From NCBI RefSeq assembly GCF_007828865.1, contig NZ_VIVK01000003.1:372001-436000 (forward strand): a DNA stretch of 64,000 nucleotides, read 5' to 3'. This DNA is from Kribbella amoyensis. Its GTDB lineage: Bacteria > Actinomycetota > Actinomycetes > Propionibacteriales > Kribbellaceae. The translations under genes and the position numbers were made by a program. The notes beneath the pieces are model-generated. The model was not told the origin of the DNA, searched no databases, and was given only the letters and a program-made list of their open reading frames with translations. Within the stretch, counting starts at the first letter, position 1. Each line of letters starts with the position of its first letter. This document shows, one piece after another, positions 41,941 through 49,769 of this stretch.

Positions 41941-43260
41941 ATGGTCACCTCCAACACAGGCTCTGACACCAGCACAGGCTCTAGCCCCGGCTCCGACGGC
42001 AGCACCGGTGGAGGCACCGGCGTCGACGGCTCCGGCCCTGCGCCGAATCGCTGGCAGCGTCTGCTTCCGCCGGCCGGGCTGGCTCGCCCGCTGTGTGTGC
42101 AGTCGGCCCTGTACGCCGTGGGATCGGGGTTCTTCCTGGCCGGCAACGCGGTCTTCTTCACCACGATCGTCGGGCTGTCGGCCGCCCAGGTCGGTCTCGG
42201 TCTGTCCATCGCCGGGGCGCTCGGCTTCTTCGCCGCGGTCCCGCTCGGCACGATCGCGGATCGCGTCGGCCCGTTGCGGGCGTGGATCCTGGCGGCGCTG
42301 GTCGAGGGATGCGTCTACCTCACGTACCCGCTGGCGCGCGGGTTCGCCGCGTTCGTCGTCATCGTCACGGCTCTGGCGCTCGCGGAGTCCGCCGGGAACT
42401 CGGCTCGCGGCGCCTACACCCTGGACGCCTTCGGTCCGGCCGAGCGGGTCCGGGTGATGGCGTACAACCGCTCGGCCCTGAACCTGGGCTTCACCGTCGG
42501 TGCCCTGCTCGGTGGAGTCGCCCTGGCCAGCGGCAACCGGACGGTGACTCTGATCGTTCCGGTACTCGCCGGCCTGCTCATGCTGCTCACCGCGCTGCTC
42601 GTCTCCCGGTTGCCCGCGTCCCGGCGCGAGCGGGGTGGCGAGCAGCGTTCGCGGTACGCCGTGCTCCGGGACCGGCCGTTCCTGCTGGTGTCGCTCCTGA
42701 ACGGCGTGCTGGGGTCGCACCAGGTGCTGCTCATGATCGTCTTCCCGCTCTGGCTGGTCGAACGCACCGATGCGCCGCGCGCCGTCCTCGCCTGGTTGCT
42801 CGCGCTCAACACGGTGCTGGCCGTGGGCCTGCAGGTGTGGGCGGCCCGTGGCGCGGACACGGTGCGCGGGTCGGTACGCAGTTCCCGCGTGGCCGCCGGC
42901 GCCATCGCGGCCGCTTGTCTGGTGATACCGATCAGCTCCGTGACCGAGGCTTGGGTGACGATCACCTTGCTGGCCGCGGCGTACGTGGCGCTCACGTTCG
43001 GCGAGTTGTTCCAGTCCGCGGGGTATTGGGGTCTTGTCAGCGAACTGTCGCCGGTGGATCAACGGCCGCAGTACCAGGGCGCGTTCCGGCTCGGCCTTCA
43101 ACTCCAGTCGATCGTCGGCCCGGCCGCGTTCACTCTGCTCGCCGTGACGTGGAGCCCGCTCGGCTGGCTCCCCCTGGCCGCCCTCATCGTCCTCGCCGCC
43201 GCCGCCCTCGGTCCTGCCGCGGTAGCAGCCGTTCCACCTAAGGCCAGCCGAGTCGACTGA
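41941..43260 (+). CDS. MFS transporter
   Basis: A 439-residue major facilitator with about 12 helices. The hydrophilic N-terminus is Ser/Gly/Thr-rich (30 residues). The loop 2-3 motif reads GTIADRVGPLRAW and loop 8-9 RTDAPRAVLAWL. The divergent DUF5937-like regulator suggests drug or metabolite efflux. Substrate unknown. The 3' end overlaps the convergent kinase gene by 23 nt. Confidence 0.88.
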   Translation: MVTSNTGSDTSTGSSPGSDGSTGGGTGVDGSGPAPNRWQRLLPPAGLARPLCVQSALYAVGSGFFLAGNAVFFTTIVGLSAAQVGLGLSIAGALGFFAAVPLGTIADRVGPLRAWILAALVEGCVYLTYPLARGFAAFVVIVTALALAESAGNSARGAYTLDAFGPAERVRVMAYNRSALNLGFTVGALLGGVALASGNRTVTLIVPVLAGLLMLLTALLVSRLPASRRERGGEQRSRYAVLRDRPFLLVSLLNGVLGSHQVLLMIVFPLWLVERTDAPRAVLAWLLALNTVLAVGLQVWAARGADTVRGSVRSSRVAAGAIAAACLVIPISSVTEAWVTITLLAAAYVALTFGELFQSAGYWGLVSELSPVDQRPQYQGAFRLGLQLQSIVGPAAFTLLAVTWSPLGWLPLAALIVLAAAALGPAAVAAVPPKASRVD

Positions 43261-43747
43261 GGATCTCGGCCGCGGTCTCCTCCGGGGAGCCCTCGTTCGT
43301 GACGGTGAAGTCCTGGATCGGCTGATGTGTCTTCGCCTGCGCGAGCGCGGTCTGCAGATCCCAGTGCGGTCCCCTGGTGCCTTTGGTCCGCTCCGCGATC
43401 AGCTCCTCCGGGATCTGCAGCCTCACCAGCTGGACGTCGCAACCCGCCAGCGCCGCCACGTACGCCGCATGCAGCTCAGGCGTCTCCACATGGCCGCTGA
43501 CGACCAGGTACTCCGCGCCGGCCTCGCGGTACGTCGGCCACACGGCGGTCAGATTCCGCACGCGCAGTCGGTCGTGGAAGCGCAGCCCACCCGACGACGG
43601 CCGGGGCGGACCGAACTGCGCGATGGCGTCGAGATCCACGACGGCGGTGATGTGGTGATCGGAGGTCAGGAGCCGGGCGATCGCTTGACCCACCGTGGTT
43701 TTGCCGACCCCGTCCCCGCCCGTGAGAAGGACGGCGCGAGGTGTCAT
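43238..43747 (-). CDS. P-loop nucleotide kinase-like protein
   Basis: A 169-residue protein: VLLTGGDGVGKTTVGQAIARLL is a Walker A loop, VVDLDAIAQFGPPRPS the following acid, and LVRLQIPEELIAERTKGTRGPHWDLQ the lid region. It resembles small AAA_33/shikimate-kinase-like enzymes with unknown substrate. The start overlaps the DUF402 stop (ATGA), so it is the last gene of a coupled operon with DUF402 and fumC. Confidence 0.8.
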   Translation of the reverse strand: MTPRAVLLTGGDGVGKTTVGQAIARLLTSDHHITAVVDLDAIAQFGPPRPSSGGLRFHDRLRVRNLTAVWPTYREAGAEYLVVSGHVETPELHAAYVAALAGCDVQLVRLQIPEELIAERTKGTRGPHWDLQTALAQAKTHQPIQDFTVTNEGSPEETAAEILSRLGWP

Positions 43748-44409
43748 CCGGTCAGCTCCTCGGCGACGAAGACCGGTTGATGGGTCGTCGGTGCGGTCGG
43801 CAGCCGCCAGTGCGACGGCGGCATCCAGTCCTTCCACCCGTCGGCGAACGGCGACACCCACGCCTCGATGTCACGCACAGCCGCGTGCGCGTCCGCGACG
43901 ATCTGCTCGGCCTCCGCCTCGGTGAACCGGCCGGCCGTGACAGCGCCCTCCAGCTCGTCCTCGTCCTTCCACTCGATCGTCCGGTCCGAGCGGATCCACA
44001 GATCGAGGACGTGGTCGACCGTACTCGTCCGGAACGCCTCCGCCTCCCGGACATGCGGCGCCTCGAGGTTCACGTACCAGCCGCGGAACGTGCCGTCGTC
44101 GGCCCAGAAGTGCCACACCGACCACGGCTTCCCCGGTGGCAGCACCTTGAGGATCCCGGTGCCCCGCCAGATGTCGAGCTTGAGCGCCCGGTCCTGGGTG
44201 AACATCGCGACCGGACCCGCGTTCCGCATCTCCCGGCCGTCCACCAGCACCGGCTTGATCAACGGCGTCCCGGGCGCGAGCCACGCGACCAGGCCGTCGG
44301 CGTCGTCCCGCACCACGGTCATCGGCCGGACGTTCGGCTTGTCCACGTGCCGCCCGGTCCCGCGGTACACCCACTCGATCGTCGTCCCGGGCTGCCAGTA
44401 GTCCGTCAC
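43744..44409 (-). CDS. DUF402 protein
   Basis: A 221-residue protein. DUF402 (FomD/Ntdp fold) is seen in WHFWADDGTFRGWYVNLEAPH, VDHVLDLWIRSDRTIEWKDEDELE (read in pieces), with the conserved acids that bind metal ions. Relatives hydrolyse nucleoside phosphates or fosfomycin intermediates, so a phosphatase is likely. Both ends overlap neighbouring genes by 4 nt. Confidence 0.87.
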   Translation of the reverse strand: MTDYWQPGTTIEWVYRGTGRHVDKPNVRPMTVVRDDADGLVAWLAPGTPLIKPVLVDGREMRNAGPVAMFTQDRALKLDIWRGTGILKVLPPGKPWSVWHFWADDGTFRGWYVNLEAPHVREAEAFRTSTVDHVLDLWIRSDRTIEWKDEDELEGAVTAGRFTEAEAEQIVADAHAAVRDIEAWVSPFADGWKDWMPPSHWRLPTAPTTHQPVFVAEELTG

Positions 44410-45809
44410 GACGTGGCCGGCCGGGTCATCGAGAGCACGTCCAGGGCCGCGTCCAGCTGCTCCTCGGTCAGGTCGCCCTTCTCGACGTGACCGTTCTCGA
44501 GCACGACCTCGCGGATCGTCTTGCCTTGTTTCAAAGCGCTCTTGGCCACGGCGGCCGCGTTCTCGTAGCCGATGTAGCGGTTCAGCGGGGTGACGATCGA
44601 GGGCGACGACTCGGCCAGGGCGCGGGCGTGCTCGACGTTCGCGGTGATGCCGTCGACGCAGCGGTCGGCGAGCAACCGGGACGCGTTGGCGAGCAGCGTG
44701 ATCGACTCCAGCAGGTTCCGCGCGATCACCGGCAGCATCACGTTCAGCTCGAAGTTGCCGCCGGCACCGGCCACGGTGATGGTGGCGTCGTTGCCGATCA
44801 CCTGGGCGGCGACCATCAGGGTGGCCTCGCAGAGCACCGGGTTCACCTTGCCCGGCATGATGCTGGACCCCGGCTGCAGGTCGGGCAGCTGGATCTCACC
44901 CAGCCCCGCGCGCGGGCCGGATCCCATCCAGCGCAGGTCGTTGCAGATCTTGGTCAGGCTGACCGCGACGGTCTTCAGCTGGCCCGACAACTCGACCAGG
45001 CCGTCGCGGGCGCCCTGCGCCTCGAAGTGGTCCGCGGCCTCGGTCAGCTCCAGCCCGGTCCGCTGGTTCAGCTCGGCGATCACCTTCGCGGCGAACCCGG
45101 GCGGCGTGTTGATCCCGGTCCCGACCGCCGTCCCGCCGAGTGGCAGCTCGGACACCCGCGGCACGGTCGCGAGGACCCGGTCGGCACCCCGCCGCACCTG
45201 CGCGGCGTACCCGTCGAACTCCTGGCCGAGCGTCACCGGGGTGGCGTCCATCAGGTGGGTCCGGCCGGACTTCACCACCTCGGCGAACTCGGATCCCTTC
45301 CGGGACAGGGAAGTCGCCAGGTGCTCCAGCGCCGGCAGCAGCTCGCGCACCACGCCCTCGGTCGCGGCGACGTGGATCGCCGACGGGAAGGTGTCGTTGC
45401 TCGACTGGCTCGCGTTCACGTGGTCGTTCGGGTGCACGTCGGAGCCCAGGTCGCGCGTCGCCAGCGTGGCGAGCACCTCGTTCACGTTCATGTTCGTGGA
45501 GGTGCCGGAGCCGGTCTGGAACACGTCGATCGGGAACTCGCCGTCGTACTCGCCCGCGGCGACCCGGCGGGCGGCCGCGACGATCCCGTCGGCCACCGCG
45601 CGGTCGACCACGCCCAGCTCGGCGTTCACCACGGCGGCCGAGGCCTTGATCTGCGCGAGCGCGTGCACGAGCGCCGGCGCCAGCGGCCGGCCGGAGATCG
45701 GGAAGTTCTCCACCGCACGCTGGGTCTGCGCCCGCCACAACGCGTCGCGGGGCACCTTTACCTCGCCCATCGTGTCGCGTTCGATCCTGTACTCCTCGTT
45801 GTCACCCAT
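44406..45809 (-). CDS. fumC: Class II fumarate hydratase
   Basis: A 467-residue FumC from the ATG 45809. The signature GSSIMPGKVNPV is intact, and TGSGTSTNMNVNEV and HPNDHVNASQSSNDTFPSA are the other two active-site regions. It is oxygen-stable and iron-free. A TACTCT box (45816-45821) lies 6 nt before the start, so the transcript is probably leaderless. It leads a coupled operon with DUF402 and the P-loop kinase, whose link to the TCA cycle is unclear. Confidence 0.96.
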   Translation of the reverse strand: MGDNEEYRIERDTMGEVKVPRDALWRAQTQRAVENFPISGRPLAPALVHALAQIKASAAVVNAELGVVDRAVADGIVAAARRVAAGEYDGEFPIDVFQTGSGTSTNMNVNEVLATLATRDLGSDVHPNDHVNASQSSNDTFPSAIHVAATEGVVRELLPALEHLATSLSRKGSEFAEVVKSGRTHLMDATPVTLGQEFDGYAAQVRRGADRVLATVPRVSELPLGGTAVGTGINTPPGFAAKVIAELNQRTGLELTEAADHFEAQGARDGLVELSGQLKTVAVSLTKICNDLRWMGSGPRAGLGEIQLPDLQPGSSIMPGKVNPVLCEATLMVAAQVIGNDATITVAGAGGNFELNVMLPVIARNLLESITLLANASRLLADRCVDGITANVEHARALAESSPSIVTPLNRYIGYENAAAVAKSALKQGKTIREVVLENGHVEKGDLTEEQLDAALDVLSMTRPATS

Positions 45810-45919
45810 ACCTGCAGAGTACGTCGATCCGGGCTGTCGGCCGGGGCTGATAGAACGGCTGTGGACAACACCACAACGCCACACCGCGAGCGTCCGTACG
45901 GGGCCCAGGAGGAATGCCG

Positions 45920-46297
45920 ATGAAGTTCACCCAGCCGTTCGAGATCACCAAGTGGGACCAGTCCGTCGCCGACGACTCCGACGACCTGGAGCTCGGCCGC
46001 GCGACCGTGGCGAAGACGTTCGCGGACGGCGACCTCGAAGGCGTCAGCACCGCGGAGCTGCTGATGGTCGGCACCGAGGCCGGCCCGGCGGCGTACACCG
46101 CGGTCGAGAAGTTCGTCGGCAGGCTGGCCGGCCGGGAGGGCGCGTTCGTGATGGTGCACGGCGCCAGCGCGGACGAGTCGTCCTCGCTCGGCAAGGTGGT
46201 CGCCGCGACCGGTGACCTGACCGGTCTCACCGGCAGTGTCGTCTACGAGCACGACGAGCAGGGCCCACGGCTCACCCTCGACTACAACCTGCCCTGA
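45920..46297 (+). CDS. DUF3224 protein
   Basis: A 125-residue protein. The ATG at 45920 is 7 nt after AGGAGG; the ATG at 45914 would be too close. DUF3224 pattern: FEITKWDQSVAD, ATVAKTFADGDLEGVSTAELLM, GREGAFVMVHGAS and GSVVYEHDEQGPRLTLDYNLP. This allene-oxide-cyclase-like beta-barrel has no known role. Overlaps the convergent gene by 16 nt. Confidence 0.88.
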   Translation: MKFTQPFEITKWDQSVADDSDDLELGRATVAKTFADGDLEGVSTAELLMVGTEAGPAAYTAVEKFVGRLAGREGAFVMVHGASADESSSLGKVVAATGDLTGLTGSVVYEHDEQGPRLTLDYNLP

Positions 46298-46923
46298 TAG
46301 ACGAAGTAGGTCTCGTCCCGTTCCTGCAGCCGGACCGGGACGGGCGAGACCTCACTGCGCCCGAAGACCCGCGCCAACGCGGCGTCCAGGCCGGCCGAGG
46401 ACGACGAGGACCAGACGGTGAGGACACCGCCGGCCCGGAGCTTCTGCTTGCACAAGGCAAGGAACTCCGACTCGTACACGGCCGAGTTGCTGTCGTAGAC
46501 GAGGAAGTCCGGCCCGTTGTCGACATCGAGCAGGATGCCGTCCAGCGACGCGTCCGGCTGCTCCGCGACCACCGCGCGAACGTCGCCCACGGCAACGACC
46601 ACCCGTTCGTCGGTCAGCACCGACGGCAGCACGCCGTCCCGCATCCACTGCACCAGGGCCGGCTCGATCTCGGCGACGACCACCGTCCGCACCCGCGCGT
46701 CCGCGAGCAGCGTCCGCACGGTGTACCCGAGGCCGAGCCCGCCGACCAGCACGCGCTCCGGAGTACCTGACAAGGCAGCTTGTGCGAGCAGTTCCTCGCT
46801 GGAGGTCTCCCGGTCGTCCATCACGAACACACCGTTGACCCGCAGTTCGAGTGCGCCGTCATCCGCGCGGCGCCGCAGTACCAGCTCGCCGCGGTCACTG
46901 ACCGCCCGCGCCACCTCACTCAC
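46282..46923 (-). CDS. Spermidine synthase-like methyltransferase-fold protein
   Basis: A 213-residue protein with the Rossmann core of spermidine synthases: VLVGGLGLGYTVRTLL (motif I), VVVAEIEPALVQW (acid ribose ligand) and ILLDVDNGPDFLVYDSNSAVY (read in pieces; the aspartates stand where the aminopropyl acceptor acids occur). It lacks the N-terminal beta domain. Many actinomycetes have such short spermidine-synthase-like proteins with unknown substrate. The start is GTG 46923; TTG 46926 is next to it. Confidence 0.8.
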   Translation of the reverse strand: MSEVARAVSDRGELVLRRRADDGALELRVNGVFVMDDRETSSEELLAQAALSGTPERVLVGGLGLGYTVRTLLADARVRTVVVAEIEPALVQWMRDGVLPSVLTDERVVVAVGDVRAVVAEQPDASLDGILLDVDNGPDFLVYDSNSAVYESEFLALCKQKLRAGGVLTVWSSSSSAGLDAALARVFGRSEVSPVPVRLQERDETYFVYQGRL

Positions 46924-46998
46924 CAACTCCCCCGCCTCTCCACGCCTACCCGCCCTCGCCCGCCACTCGCCACGCCCTCGCCCGCTCTCGCCCGGCCC

Positions 46999-47085
46999 GT
47001 TTGATGGGTTAACCCCTCAGATGGATGCTTGGCCCACCGTATTTCCGAGGGCCAAGCATCCACCTGAGGGGTTAACCCATCAAAC
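46999..47085. repeat. 87-nt near-perfect palindrome
   Basis: The 37-nt left arm (46999-47035) and right arm (47049-47085) are complementary except for one position, with a 13-nt loop (47036-47048). Each arm contains its own palindrome GGGTTAACCC. It sits in the gap between two minus-strand genes. Transcribed, it would form a very stable hairpin; as DNA it could extrude a cruciform. Confidence 0.9.
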
Positions 47086-47100
47086 GCCGCCCGGGCAGGC

Positions 47101-47143
47101 GGGGAAGGCGGGGAAGCGGGGAGGGAAAGGCGGGTGGGCGGGG
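47101..47143 (+). other. G-rich tract with G-quadruplex pattern
   Basis: Runs of three or four G separated by 1-5 nt (GGGG-N5-GGGG-N4-GGGG-N1-GGG and further) fill this segment on the plus strand, directly after the 87-nt palindrome. A C-rich plus-strand tract (about 46923-46998) lies on the other side. Confidence 0.6.
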
Positions 47144-47154
47144 CTGAGCGGGGG

Positions 47155-47853
47155 TCAGTACCAGTTCTTGGCCCGCGAGTGGGCCCACGCCTCGCACGGT
47201 GAACCGTACGCGTCCTCGATGTAGTCCAGGCCCCACTTGATCTGGGTGACCGGGTTGGTTCGCCAGTCCGAGCCGTACGAGGCCATCCGGTTGCCGGGCA
47301 GGGCCTGCGGGATGCCGTACGCGCTGGAGGTCGGGTTGTCCGCGGTCACCTTCCAGCGGGACTCCTTGGTCCACAGCTTGTCGAGGCAGGAGAACTGGTC
47401 CTCCTTCCAGCCGTGGTTGTCCAGCAGGTTGAAGGCGATCTCCTTCGGAGTGCCTTCCATCTCCTTGCGGGCGGCGTCCCGGCTGGCGCGCTCCTTGCGG
47501 GAGTCGTCGTTCTTCTTCTGCAGGGCCTCGTACCGGGCGAGGGCGGCGTTCTTCGCCTTACGGCGCAGCGCGGCCTGGTCCTGAGAGGCCTTCCGGGCGG
47601 CCTCGACCGCCTCGATCTGGTTGCGCAGCCGGACGACTTCCTGGGCCTGCTGCTCGGCCGTCAGCGGTTTCGGCGACGGCGTCCTGGCCTCGCGCGCCTT
47701 CCCGCTGTTCAGCACAGCGGCCTCGGCCCGGCCCGAGACCGGATCGGAGGCCGCACTACTGCCTGGGGAGGTGAAGAGATCGAAACCGGCGACGACGGAG
47801 ACTACGGCGATCCCGGTGACCGCGAGGATCGCGACAGAGCGCTTGGCTTTCAT
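47155..47853 (-). CDS. Secreted lytic-transglycosylase-like (SLT) protein
   Basis: A 232-residue exported protein from the ATG 47853 (GGAAGG upstream). Signal peptide KAKRSVAILAVTGIAVVSVVA, then a long charged coiled coil (about 75-150) and a small C-terminal domain: FSCLDKLWTKESRWKVTADN, NPTSSAYGIPQALPGNRMASYG, DWRTNPVTQIKWGLDYIEDAYGSPCEAWAH (read in pieces). The Glu of KESRW is the transglycosylase catalytic acid and two cysteines may pair. It would cut peptidoglycan, like resuscitation-promoting and APF-type proteins. Confidence 0.88.
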   Translation of the reverse strand: MKAKRSVAILAVTGIAVVSVVAGFDLFTSPGSSAASDPVSGRAEAAVLNSGKAREARTPSPKPLTAEQQAQEVVRLRNQIEAVEAARKASQDQAALRRKAKNAALARYEALQKKNDDSRKERASRDAARKEMEGTPKEIAFNLLDNHGWKEDQFSCLDKLWTKESRWKVTADNPTSSAYGIPQALPGNRMASYGSDWRTNPVTQIKWGLDYIEDAYGSPCEAWAHSRAKNWY

Positions 47854-47941
47854 CTGTCCTTCCGAATACCCGACCCCCGTCGGCTGGCAACAGGAACATA
47901 CTCTAACGAGCCGGTTGATCACCAGCAGGTCACAACCAAAG

Positions 47942-47968
47942 GTGCGGCCACACAGTGTGTGACCGCAC
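47942..47968. terminator. Terminator of the PhoH gene
   Basis: A 13-bp stem, GTGCGGCCACACA / TGTGTGACCGCAC with one mismatch and a single-base loop (a larger loop is likely in practice), about 68 nt downstream of the PhoH stop, followed on that strand by a T-rich stretch. Confidence 0.6.
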
Positions 47969-48035
47969 CAGGTCGGGGAGAAGTCTTACCGGGCCTTAAC
48001 AAGCAACGCCCGGCAGCCCCGGATCAGCCCTTGGA

Positions 48036-49370
48036 TCAGAGCTGTACGTCCTCCAGCATCTCGGTGACGAGCGCCGCGATCGGCGACCGCTCCGAGCGGG
48101 TCAGCGTGACGTGTGCGAACAGCGGATGGCCCTTCAGCTTCTCCACCACCGCGACCACGCCGTCGTGCCGGCCGACCCGCAGGTTGTCGCGCTGCGCCAC
48201 GTCGTGGGTGAGCACCACCCGCGAGTTGGCGCCGACCCGGGACAGCACCGTGAGCAGCACGTTGCGCTCCAGCGACTGCGCCTCGTCGACGATCACGAAC
48301 GCGTCGTGCAGCGAGCGGCCGCGGATGTGGGTCAGCGGCAGCACCTCGAGCATGCCGCGGTCCATCACCTCGTCGATCACGTCGCTGCTGGTGAGCGCGC
48401 CCAGCGTGTCGTACACCGCCTGCGCCCACGGCTGCATCTTCTCGGACTCGCTGCCGGGCAGGTACCCGAGCTCCTGGCCGCCGACGGCGAACAGCGGGCG
48501 GAACACGACCACCTTCTTGTGCTGGCGGCGCTCCATCACCGACTCCAGGCCGGCGCACAACGCGAGTGCCGACTTCCCGGTACCGGCCCGGCCGCCGAGC
48601 GAGATGATCCCGACGTCGGGGTCCAGCAGCAGGTCCAGGGCGACCCGCTGCTCGGCGGACCGGCCGCGGATCCCGAACGCCTCCCGGTCGCCGCGGACCA
48701 GCCGGATCCGCTTGTCCGGCATCACCCGGCCGAGCGCGCTGCCGCGGTCGGACAGCAGGACCAGGCCGGTGTGGGTCGGGAACTCACCCGCCTGCCGCAG
48801 TTCCAGTACACCGTCCTCGTACAGCGAGTCCACGTCCGCGGTCTCCACCTCGAGCTCGCTCATCCCGGTCCAGCCGGACTCCAGGGTGAGCTCCGCGCGG
48901 TACTCCTCGGCCGTCAGGCCACAGGCGGACGCCTTGACCCGCATCGGCAGGTCCTTGGAGACCAGCGTGACCTCGCGGCCCTCGGCCTTGAAGTTGCACG
49001 CCACCGCGAGGATGCGGCTGTCGTTGTCGCCGAGCCGGAACCCGGCCGGCAGCGACTCCGGGTCGGTGTGGTTGAGCTCGACCCGGAGTGATCCACCCTT
49101 CTCCCCCACTGGCAGGGGCGCGTCCAGTCGTCCGTGCAGGATCCTGAGCTCGTCCAGCAGGCGCAGCGCGGTGCGAGCGAAGTAGCCGAGCTCGGGGTGA
49201 TGCCGTTTGGCCTCCAGTTCGGTGACGACGACCACCGGCACGACCACCTCGTGCTCGTCGAACCGCAGCATCGCGTGCGGGTCCGACAGGAGTACGGAGG
49301 TGTCCAGCACGTAGGTGCGCTGGGCCGGTGCGGATGAGGTACTTGACGCCTTGGCGTGGGTGGCAGCCAT
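48036..49370 (-). CDS. PIN-PhoH family ATPase
   Basis: A 444-residue fusion: an N-terminal PIN (VapC-like) nuclease domain, with YVLDTSVLLSDPHAM (first Asp), VVTELEAKRH (Glu) and GDNDSRILAVACN (Asp), and a C-terminal PhoH ATPase/helicase domain with GGRAGTGKSALALCAG (Walker A) and FVIVDEAQSLER (Walker B). PhoH2-type proteins unwind and cut RNA. No vapB-like antitoxin gene precedes it. GAGGA lies 9 nt upstream of the ATG. A structured leader with an internal terminator lies in the 400 nt before it. Confidence 0.92.
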   Translation of the reverse strand: MAATHAKASSTSSAPAQRTYVLDTSVLLSDPHAMLRFDEHEVVVPVVVVTELEAKRHHPELGYFARTALRLLDELRILHGRLDAPLPVGEKGGSLRVELNHTDPESLPAGFRLGDNDSRILAVACNFKAEGREVTLVSKDLPMRVKASACGLTAEEYRAELTLESGWTGMSELEVETADVDSLYEDGVLELRQAGEFPTHTGLVLLSDRGSALGRVMPDKRIRLVRGDREAFGIRGRSAEQRVALDLLLDPDVGIISLGGRAGTGKSALALCAGLESVMERRQHKKVVVFRPLFAVGGQELGYLPGSESEKMQPWAQAVYDTLGALTSSDVIDEVMDRGMLEVLPLTHIRGRSLHDAFVIVDEAQSLERNVLLTVLSRVGANSRVVLTHDVAQRDNLRVGRHDGVVAVVEKLKGHPLFAHVTLTRSERSPIAALVTEMLEDVQL

Positions 49371-49500
49371 GTCGCACGTCCTCTCGGGCCGCGACGTGCA
49401 CCACGCCCGGCCCACCAGTGGTTAGGTAGTGGACCGGGATCGGGCCCGGAGGTCTGGTGCAGACCCCCTCCGGTGCGCCGCGAAGGCGTCACCGGGGATC

Positions 49501-49525
49501 AGAAAGATCGAGACCTGGGGTCTCG
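49501..49525 (-). terminator. Intrinsic terminator inside the PhoH leader
   Basis: On the minus strand the stem CGAGACC-CCA-GGTCTCG (49525-49509) is followed by the T-rich ATCTTTCT (49508-49501). It lies about 130 nt upstream of the PhoH start, so it would end a short transcript or attenuate the PhoH mRNA. Confidence 0.6.
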
Positions 49526-49640
49526 GGTACTCCGTTCTGCTCCTCATGAAGCAACCGGCTGGCGAACGACTCTCATCTGATCGGGCCTCCCGGACAGCCG
49601 GCTTCCCCTCCGACCGTCACTTAGGAGAGTAGGTCGGTCC
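49526..49640 (-). ncRNA. Possible structured leader or small RNA upstream of PhoH
   Basis: On the minus strand, a first stem CCGACC / GGTCGG and a second stem GAAGC-CGGCTG / CAGCCG-GTTGCTTC lead into the terminator at 49501-49525. A weak TACTCT box (49626-49631) is a possible -10. No known Rfam family comes to mind. The rest of the 400-nt gap (49641-49769) holds short GGGG/CCCC repeats and the start of the divergent membrane-protein gene, but nothing I can name. Confidence 0.4.
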
Positions 49641-49769
49641 TGGTAACCCCGCATGCCGACACGCCCTCCCCCGGGGTTAACTGCGTGTTACACCTTTCCC
49701 CCCGCCGGGGGACGCCGTTCGCCCGGCGGAGTGACCCGGGACGACGGTCCGTCAGGCGACGCTCACACC

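Noticed and set aside
47854..48035. A ydaO (c-di-AMP) riboswitch in front of the secreted SLT gene, as known for related wall hydrolase genes.
   Set aside because: The gap is only about 180 nt and contains the PhoH terminator; I could not find the conserved blocks of that riboswitch.
48036..49370. A VapBC-type antitoxin gene before the PIN-PhoH gene.
   Set aside because: No small open frame with a VapB-like fold or a ribosome binding site is found in the 400 nt upstream.
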